A stretch of 64,000 nucleotides of DNA from Morella rubra (Eukaryota > Streptophyta > Magnoliopsida > Fagales > Myricaceae): positions 36,889,546 through 36,953,545 of the forward strand of contig CM025855.1 of the NCBI GenBank assembly GCA_003952965.2. The letters are read 5' to 3'. Shown here piece after piece: positions 55,761-64,000 of the stretch (position 1 is its first letter; every line of letters starts with the position of its first letter). Below the pieces are notes generated by a model that had not been told where the DNA came from, ran no database searches, and was given only the letters and a program-made list of their open reading frames with translations. The translations under genes and the position numbers were made by a program.

Positions 55761-58700
55761 TAAACCTTCACTAATCTATGTGCGTATACATTTACTTCTC
55801 GTTAAAGTCTGTAATTGGTGTGATCCAATTGGGTTATAGCTAATGCAGTTTGTTTGGTGAATCATTTGAATGTTTATATGTATGTATGGTGTACCCTTGT
55901 CAAAGTAAAACAATAGCGCCAAACATACCAGAATAGGACACCAAGAATCTTCGAACAGCTTGAATGAAGACCTCGAGCCCGAATGTCTGTTTATCCAGTA
56001 TAACCGCGTTGGTATAAGCGACAGACCGGTCAACAACATCCTTATCTAATGTCGGTAACTCACGTCTTGATTAAGTACTCGAGATGACGAACAGACCGAG
56101 AATCTAGATAACGTTATGAGAAAGTTCTTCATACGAACCACCAGACGAAAATGACTCCTACATCAATTTCTGAAAAAGAGAAGTCTGCCTACTTTCATGT
56201 GACTGTGAGGCACCATAAATATCATTAGAACTGACCATACTAAGGTAGAAAAGACACTTATCACAAATCACCCGCTAATTAAAGGATAATGCATTATCTG
56301 CCTCAAAACGAAATACACGGCAACCTAAAAATAAAACGAAGGACATAAAAGAAAGCCGCCAACACGCCTAAAAACCAAACACATCTAGTAAAAAAGGCAA
56401 ATAAACAAATGCGCCTCTCTACTAAGTAGCCCAAAAAGGAGTATAATCAAAATATGGCGCTCCAAACAACCAAGTATGACAAATCCAAATACCAAAAAAG
56501 AGAGAAAAGGCGGAACACTCATTGACACTTCCCTGTAAGCCACGGCTGCTATCATAATTTAAGAGGTTTCCTAGCTTAAAGTGTCTTGCCCCAACTGAAC
56601 GCCTTTCCCCAACCGTATTACTCTATTGTCCAAACTTTGAACTCATGATTGAGACAGATCCTTCTGTTGTTGCATTTTTTGATCAGACTCAATGGCCTCC
56701 GAGCGACATTTAGTCTTTGAAGACCCTATCACCTTCTTATAAACCGTTGATACACTCCTTATTTTATAGAGCTTACATGCTTGCTTGTTCCCCGTAACCG
56801 GACTATTCCCAAAGTGGAGCATATTAGACAAACCGAAATCCCTCTCCTAACCCAAGTGCTCTTACTTCTTGATTGAGAGAATTTGATTTCAAACTCACTA
56901 TTTAGCTCCAAATCACCCACTATTATGTGCTAGAAGCATTCTTGTAAAAAGTGTTCCTTGGGTGAACTTGTCTTGGAGTCCGATGTTTTGGTTACCAGTT
57001 GTGGGGTTTTTAAACCAGATAAAGGAGAGATCCGGTTGGGCTTGCTAGCGATGGGAGATTAGTCACCGTAAGACTTGCTGGCTTGTTCCTTCACAAAAGA
57101 AGGTGGCTAAGACGTGTGGCCTATTCCAATAGCTGGCAGACGGACTATTATGCCTATTCAACATATTCCGATTGGGTTAATTATACAATTTAAATTCTGA
57201 CATTCTTTAGAAAATTTCTTGCGTATTCTGCAGTTCTTTCCATGTTTTTATTGTTATTCGTAAAATTGGTCTTACTGTAAAGGACGTGCACAATAATTTC
57301 GTGTAGTTCATATCGAACGCAAAACCCACTATTTAGCCCAGTCACATTGTGCAAACCGTTGCAAATAAAATAAAACTGTGGTTGATAATCAAGCTGTTAA
57401 CCGCGAGCTACAGATTATTCGGTTCTCCTGTATGTTAGTTGATTCTATGGAAACTATAGACGAAGCCTAACAACTTTGATGAAGATGCGCGAAAACCATC
57501 GTTATACGCCCCGGTTTTGAGGTCCCAAAATCCAGCTGGAATTCAGCGTGCTTGGAACAAAACCGTTCCAGAAATTCAGGACATTACACCAAGTCCAATG
57601 AAGTTTGGGTACCCAAGCTTCCACAACTTCGTGAGGCCAAACGTGTTTTTTATATCGAGAAAACCTTAAAATCTATTAGGTTTTTGTGTGCCGCATGAAA
57701 CAAGGGAGGAATAAATCAATTGAAAGATATATTGGAACTAACAAAGGAAACTTTACTTTCTCGGAATTCCTGGAATTCCCCTTTGAAGAAACCCTTCCTC
57801 GTTTTTTGCGCGTACAGTGCCTATCTTTTTGCTATCTAGACTCAATTAATGGAGCCGAAATCCTGTTTTGTGTGCGTCACTACACAACGCGCAAGAATTA
57901 GATCAACGCTACAATCCTCTTCTGCTGTTTCCCGGATTTTGTCCAAATAAATAAAGGACAAGCGACAGCACAATCGAGGGTGAATCAACAGGCCATAAAT
58001 ATACATTCAAGTCGAGAAGTTCGAGAATAAAATACTCCATTGACTGACAGAAAGCCCAGCTTGTAAGAAACAAGGAGGTTTGATATTTGGAAAGGGGCCG
58101 ACCGATAAGGAGAGTCGAAGCCGATAGGAAACCTAGACACACAATAAAAGAGAGTTTTCACCCATTGTTGAGAGGAATCTGAAGCTGGATCCAAGGTAGA
58201 AGAAGACGGAGAGCAACTCAGATCGGGTGTCCCAATTGAGCTTCTACCGCGATCTACATATAGCCTTACCATTAATGCCTCTCTTACCCTTCACTTCTTC
58301 TTTGATATAAATTGTTCATTATTGCGAATTTATAAGAGTTGTTGATTGTATTTCATTGCTAGATTCCTTGACTAATGACACAAGTAATTTCTATTGCAAT
58401 GCTACGATTACCGTCTGTAATCCTCTCTCATCCGACGAATATGAATCTTATACCATAGTGACTCCCCAGCATCAATTTTACAATCTGATTTTTGAATTAA
58501 TAACATCATTAACGTAATGCCGTTTTCTATTCTCTCTCGGCCCAATAGTTGAAGTTCGATTATTATGGTGCCTTAGCGTGAGTATACCTCCAAGAATTAT
58601 GCACGTACGTTTACTTCAAATTGAATGAGTATCCTTAATGAACTTATTGAAGCCGAAAGACAGGAATTTGCCGAAAACCGTGATTTGTCGCGCTTTCCAT

Positions 58701-58899
58701 TCAGGGAATATTTATCTAACTCTTCATAGGGCCTTCAATTGCTCTAAATTCGCTTGACATATCGCGGTGTTTATGTATGTGCGAGGGGTATACTTCAATT
58801 TCTACTAGAGAGCTCTTAGAAATTAGAATATTTTGCTCGTCCCAAAGATGCCTGATAAGACTATTGCCTAAAAACATCGTTCATAGTCAGAAATTTGAT
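55761..58899. other. Noisy sequence, no genes
   Basis: Mixed composition (A-rich at 56,250-56,500) with no recognisable gene or repeat. Open frames are at most about 95 codons and featureless. Confidence 0.5.
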
Positions 58900-61800
58900 G
58901 GTTTACTTAGTCGGAGTGCATCTTATGTTCTTCTCTAGGTGAAATCTTTCTCTTTAAGTGTTATTATTATTTTGTTTCTGCAGCAAATTCAAAATCCATT
59001 CACCAACTTTGCATTATTCTCAAAAAATAAATTTAAAATTAGACAACAACACTTTTCAATATTTAACTATTTGAGTGTAGTAGACTGCGTGAGGTGTCGA
59101 CCACGTCCTTTCATGATTAACTGGATTTTATTTTATTTACCTCCTCATTCTCGTCGGCATAGGTTCCAGTGGCCACCCTGCGAATTTTCAACAACGCTCC
59201 ATTCCAATGTATCAGTTGGTGCGGTCCTCCCATAAACTTCTGTCCACCGATGTCTATTTCTTCCATTTTATTACAAAATGGTATTTAAATTTTTTACTAG
59301 AAAATTAGAATATTTTATTCATATTTTTGGATGATATAAGTCTATAGTCCTTGTTCTAATAGTTCTTTTTCTTCATTATTATCTTTTCTAATGGATAAAT
59401 CAAGAATTATTGGTCCCAAGCGTATGTTAATTGTCATATGCTCCTGCTATAACCTCTTCCATTGATCTATTGCTTACATTTTCTTAATATGTACAGTATC
59501 GAATTCTAAATCAAATTTACTTTAAAGAATAGTTCTTTCAAATTTATAAATTACCGAGGTAGTGTATATAGCCACATCCAATGTATCCTAATAGCGCTCA
59601 TTTATCTCTTATGCATAATGTTGTCACTGCATATACATAATTAATTTTATTGTGCGGTTTTCGAATTATATACATCGTATCATAAAGTACTCCATCTTCA
59701 CATCTTTAATAAGCTCATCTTTCTTAAAATTACTGTGTGTCAATATTAACCCCAGGAGTTAATTACCAATCTGTTATAAATGTATTTGGGATAAATATCG
59801 TGTGGGCTCGATAATACATATCTTGTGTTCTAATTCTGCGTATAGGATTGACATTATCCACTAGTGCTATACTTGTCCAATACTAATACCATTACAGCAA
59901 ACTATTTTTAATTCTATATCTTCTGGTCTATAATACATCTCCTTATTTACGACAGCCTTCCCTTTTCCTTCATTATTTTATACTTATGCTACTCTATTGA
60001 CCGAAAATACAATATAATTATTTGTCTATTTTATCATTTACTGAGTTAGTGTCTATCGTACTCTTCTCATTCTGCATCAATTTGCATACCTTTCTATTAA
60101 ATACATATCCCTTGTAGCATTAATCCAAACTAAATCAACATTAAGAAATATTTCAATTTATATTTTGGATCCGAATAAGAGTCTTACCATTTATATTCCC
60201 AGAAGAGCATCTTTTCTTCCCCATTATTATGTTTCATAATTATGATAAAAATAATTAAGTCATTGGTAACGGAATATAATTTGTAATTGTGCTAAGATGA
60301 TTCCATCTTTACTAGCGACCTTGGTATGACCCTCTTTGAACAGTCTTATTCCTTCCCTAGGCTCTTAAACTATCTCAATCTTTAGTCCTATTTAAAATCT
60401 ATTGTGGTTCCGACTAAACCCTTTCCATCTGAGTCTAGATTGCCTGCTACACTATTATTCCCAATATTACAGAATGTCCAATTTAGTAAGCTAAATTGCC
60501 ATTATGGTTCTTTATTTAATTTCTATTATGTGGCTCAACTAAACTTTCCACTGATCTGAATTTCCGACTATCCGTATTTAATATCGTAATCCAATATATT
60601 GGTACTCCACATTTCCCTACAACTAATAAATTCAATAATATTTTATTAATGAGTGTTTGTGAGGCAATATCGTTGCCACTTCTCTGTGCTAAATGACCCT
60701 TTCAGTTCTGCGTTTATTATATGTGTCTAAGTTGTATACCTTAATTCTAGAGTTTCCCACTCTCTGTCCGTTTTATGATTTAACTCTCGTCTACCCAACA
60801 ACTACAATATTTTAATAAGTTCTATCTTTCTAATTAATAGGCTTGTGTGTTCTAATCTGTATTTATGAAAACTAACACTGCTAAATTGGGTCAATATTTT
60901 TAATTAATCATGATATTTTGTTTGTTTTAGCACTACTAACCACTGATCCTATATATTATTGTATTATTTTCTATAATTATGTAATTTCTTTAATTTTTTT
61001 CTTTAAACTAATAGATTTAGAATATTTTCCACTTATGTTTTGGTCTGTATCTCTTCCATTATTTTAATAGCTTCTTTTTCTTCATTAATATGGTCTCTAA
61101 TTGTTAAACTAATAAATTTTGGTTATTTAACTATATATCTGTGGGCTATTAACTTTCCATATCTATTTCTTTGTTCTTAAAAAAATTTCGAAGGAACTAC
61201 TATGATCTATTTAAATCTATATAAAAGCTTTAAGAATATTTATTCATTATTTTCGTGTTATAGTCTTCCCTATTATTTCTATATAGCTTCAGTTCTTCAG
61301 TCAGATTTGATCATACTTGCTGTTCACATGACAAAATAATTAATTTTTCGTTTTTTATTTACCTATTGATATGATTACAAGACCGTCCAATCTTTTATAG
61401 TCCTAGTTATTTCGGTCTAATTATGCGCTGTATAGGACTGAGTCACTTACTTCGTGCTTTTCCATAAACTACATTAATTCTCTATATTTTTTTAATGTGT
61501 ATATATTGAATCGTCCCTATAACCTTCTTATGCATCGTACTTCCCTATTTCCTTTACTTTCTTAATTATATTGGTAGGCCCTTTCTGTTTAAAATAACGA
61601 AATTGTATTGAATATGTTTAAGTTTTTATATTTTTGTTCTATAGTCTTCCCTTGTTGCCCAAATTAGCCCTTTTTCTTGTCTTTCATTGATATTATATAT
61701 GTGGCTCGTACATAGACAAACCAAAGATAATCTTGGTCGTTTTAAATTGGATGTTTTGTGTCTCCGGTGATAGATAACATCTTTTTTTCCAATTAGTGCT

Positions 61801-64000
61801 TGCTTCATTTTCTTGAGAATTACCTAGAGAAAATTCTGAGATTTTTAAACCTAAAACACAACTACAGTACAACGTTAAATCTCTCTAGCTGGAGTCCTTG
61901 TTGCGAAGTTTATACAAGTCTTCCATTGTTCTAATAGCATTACACTTTATTCCCTTAAATTTAGGTATCGTGAGTCTTATATTTATGATACTATATATAT
62001 ATTCAAACTATTTGTACCCTGTTTTTTTTAGTTGTATACTTGTGGTCGTACCAAGACCCTCCCAATCTCTTTAACGTAGCGTTTATTATTCTTAATTTTA
62101 TTCCATAAGTCAGCGCTCGTCATCATTGCTTTTTGGAAGACTAATCCATTTCGGTCATTTCTTTGAATTTTAATGGTCATAATCTTCCATGCATCTATTT
62201 CGCTATAATATTTATATCTATAATTTAATTATGGCCAGTTATCTACTTTATTCTAAAGCTAAACAGTTAAAGAAGACGAATTAATTTAGTATTGATAATC
62301 GGCTTTGAAGAGTCTCCTTTCTGTCCTTAAATACTATTTTCGGTCCATTATCATTGATCTAATGTATTATAATAAATTTAATAAAATCTCTATATGTCGA
62401 TTATATTACTTTATCATTTTATCCCGCATCTATGTTTCACTTCGTCTACCACTGAATGTGATTTGCTTAACCTTCCTTAAATAAATAACAAGTATCTAAT
62501 TATCTTTCAAATAAAGTAACACCATTTAAGTATATACTTATTAATTAAATGATTAAAATTGGTCTGATAAGTCATATCACGAAGTTTTTTGACTAACCGC
62601 CTCATTTTCTTCCTGTTATTCTAAATGACGTCATCTCTATATTGATAAACTTGATTTATACTTTTTGGTCGTGTTGTTTTAACTACAAATAACCTAATTA
62701 CGCGATTCCTTTATAAGTCGTAAGCTAAGTCTATTTTCAGTATAATGATTTTATCTTAAATAATTATTATCCCTGTAAAATTGTCTAAATAAATTAATTT
62801 GCGTCTGTTTAGTTATTTACAAATTTATGGGTATTTTGGCCTATTTATTAATCTCTTATACTGAATGATATATACCTATGATCTCCTTGGCTTTAAATTT
62901 AAGTATGCATCTGATAAATAAAAACAAGTACGAACTTGTCGCTTAGAGACCTTTATTTCTAGAGTTCAGTCAATGTCCCTCTCAACAGCCATGTTTTCTT
63001 CCTACTCTATATCTATATTCTTTGTCAAACTTGAGTGAGCGTGCGCTAGTTAATCTTCTACATAATTATATTGCTCTAATAACGTCATTCCATTCTGATG
63101 CGTATTGCACATTTGTCTCTAATAATTAATAGATATTCCTACCTTTCTCTCCACTTAACTGAATATAAATATATTTTGATTAGATTCGTGCTCTATAAAG
63201 GTCTTTCATTTGCTTTCCAAGAGTATTCATTTCCGTTCATTTAATTGTATGCTATCTTCAATTGAAAAGCAATATACCCACAATTTTGATACTAGTTTAA
63301 TTTTACTATTGTAGAGCGTATCAGTCACGTCGAATCTTTTTAATCGTCTTATTTGAGCACAATAATATTATGTACTCTTCCTATTGTTGTAACTAAGTAA
63401 AGTTTAGGGTCGGGGGATTTGTAATTATAATTAATGGGCTCTTGTTAAGACTCTTCAACCATGATCTAATTCGCCTCACTTCATTTACTCCCAATATAAC
63501 TCTATGGCGGTCCCAAGCTCTGATTAAGCTTGAATCTTTTCTAGTATATGTGATTATTTTATAATCTTATATATCTGGCTCAGAATTAACTACCATCTCC
63601 TAACAAATTTCTGTCTTCGTTCTCCCTTAAATTAATATGGTATCCTATTTTGTAAACTAAATTAAGATTGCACAAATTTCTTATTAAGTGGGCAACTTGT
63701 TTTTCTCCACGTTTCTCAAGTTTTCCCCTATTCTCAATAGCTCTCTTTTGCTTCTTAATTATAATATGTTTATGTCGCTTAATGGTAAAGCTTTATATCT
63801 TGAATTAAACTCGTTGTTTAATTCACAATCGATACTTCTAATAAGCTATACATATTCAATAGTATTACTACACACAAGTGCCTACTCACATTTTCTATAT
63901 CTAACACTAATACAATTCAACGTAATATTCTTTTATCTCAGTTATTCCGCGGCTCACACTTCAATTATTATTAAATAGCCTATGCCTAGTTTTCTGAATC
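58900..64000. repeat. Blurred AT-rich tandem repeat of about 100-120 bp
   Basis: A phrase with the parts TTTTGGTCTATAGTC, TTCCATTATT, CTAATAGCTTC, TTTTTCTTCATTAATATG and TCTAATTGTTAAACTAATAA recurs in order with many errors. Clear instances start near 59,340, 59,450, 60,185, 61,050, 61,150, 61,263, 61,645 and 61,918. Consecutive instances at 61,053, 61,152, 61,263 and 61,382 are 99, 111 and 119 bp apart. I read this as a satellite-like array seen through poor base quality. No genes. Confidence 0.5.

Overview
The window looks like a flowering-plant assembly that joins nuclear retrotransposon-rich DNA (about 1-28,750) to plant mitochondrial DNA (about 38,680-44,650 and 49,264-52,911). Long stretches between and after these (about 28,750-38,680, 44,650-47,300 and 52,912-64,000) read like uncorrected long-read sequence. 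The nuclear part is plant-like: Sirevirus-type Ty1/copia elements with envelope-like ORFs, L1-type LINEs with a plant zf-RVT plus RNase H tail, a hAT-type MITE and an amidase gene with introns. The mitochondrial part is identified by nad2 exons 4 and 5 around a group II intron; the DNA still carries codons that other plants edit from C to U.

Region by region. 1-8,180: minus-strand remains of at least two Sirevirus-like elements (LTR, PPTs, envelope-like ORF, RT/RNase H, two LTR copies around an N gap). 8,181-26,056: a palindrome of about 17.9 kb, with arms 8,181-17,098 and 17,146-26,056 and a 47-bp spacer. Each arm holds, from outside inward, a Sirevirus LTR with primer-binding site and gag piece, a fragment of another LTR, a second copia pol with its 3-prime LTR, LINE pieces, a 5-prime-truncated LINE carrying a hAT MITE, and the last three exons of an amidase gene. 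26,057-28,749: the PPTs and envelope-like ORF continuing from the right-arm LTR, then a second, head-to-head copy of the start of that ORF. 28,750-38,680: noisy sequence, inside which a degraded inverted copy of the mitochondrial segment can be followed from about 30,590 to at least 36,000. 38,682-40,916: nad2 exon 4, intron and exon 5. 40,822-44,471 and 49,264-52,911: a near-identical direct repeat of about 3.65 kb of mitochondrial DNA holding the nad2 3-prime end and a group II-type reverse-transcriptase relic. Between the copies lie a copia gag relic and an N gap. 52,912-64,000: no genes; much of it is AT-rich with a blurred tandem repeat of about 100-120 bp.

Only two host or organelle genes are supported: amidase, 5-prime truncated and present twice as mirror images, and nad2, its last two exons only. 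I found no convincing new defence or metabolic system. The most informative signals are structural: the giant palindrome with its gene-derived spacer, the three iterated LTR motifs, the threefold mitochondrial segment, and sharp drops in base quality that let known sequence be followed into noise. Most are as compatible with assembly artefact as with real rearrangement, and I say so at each.
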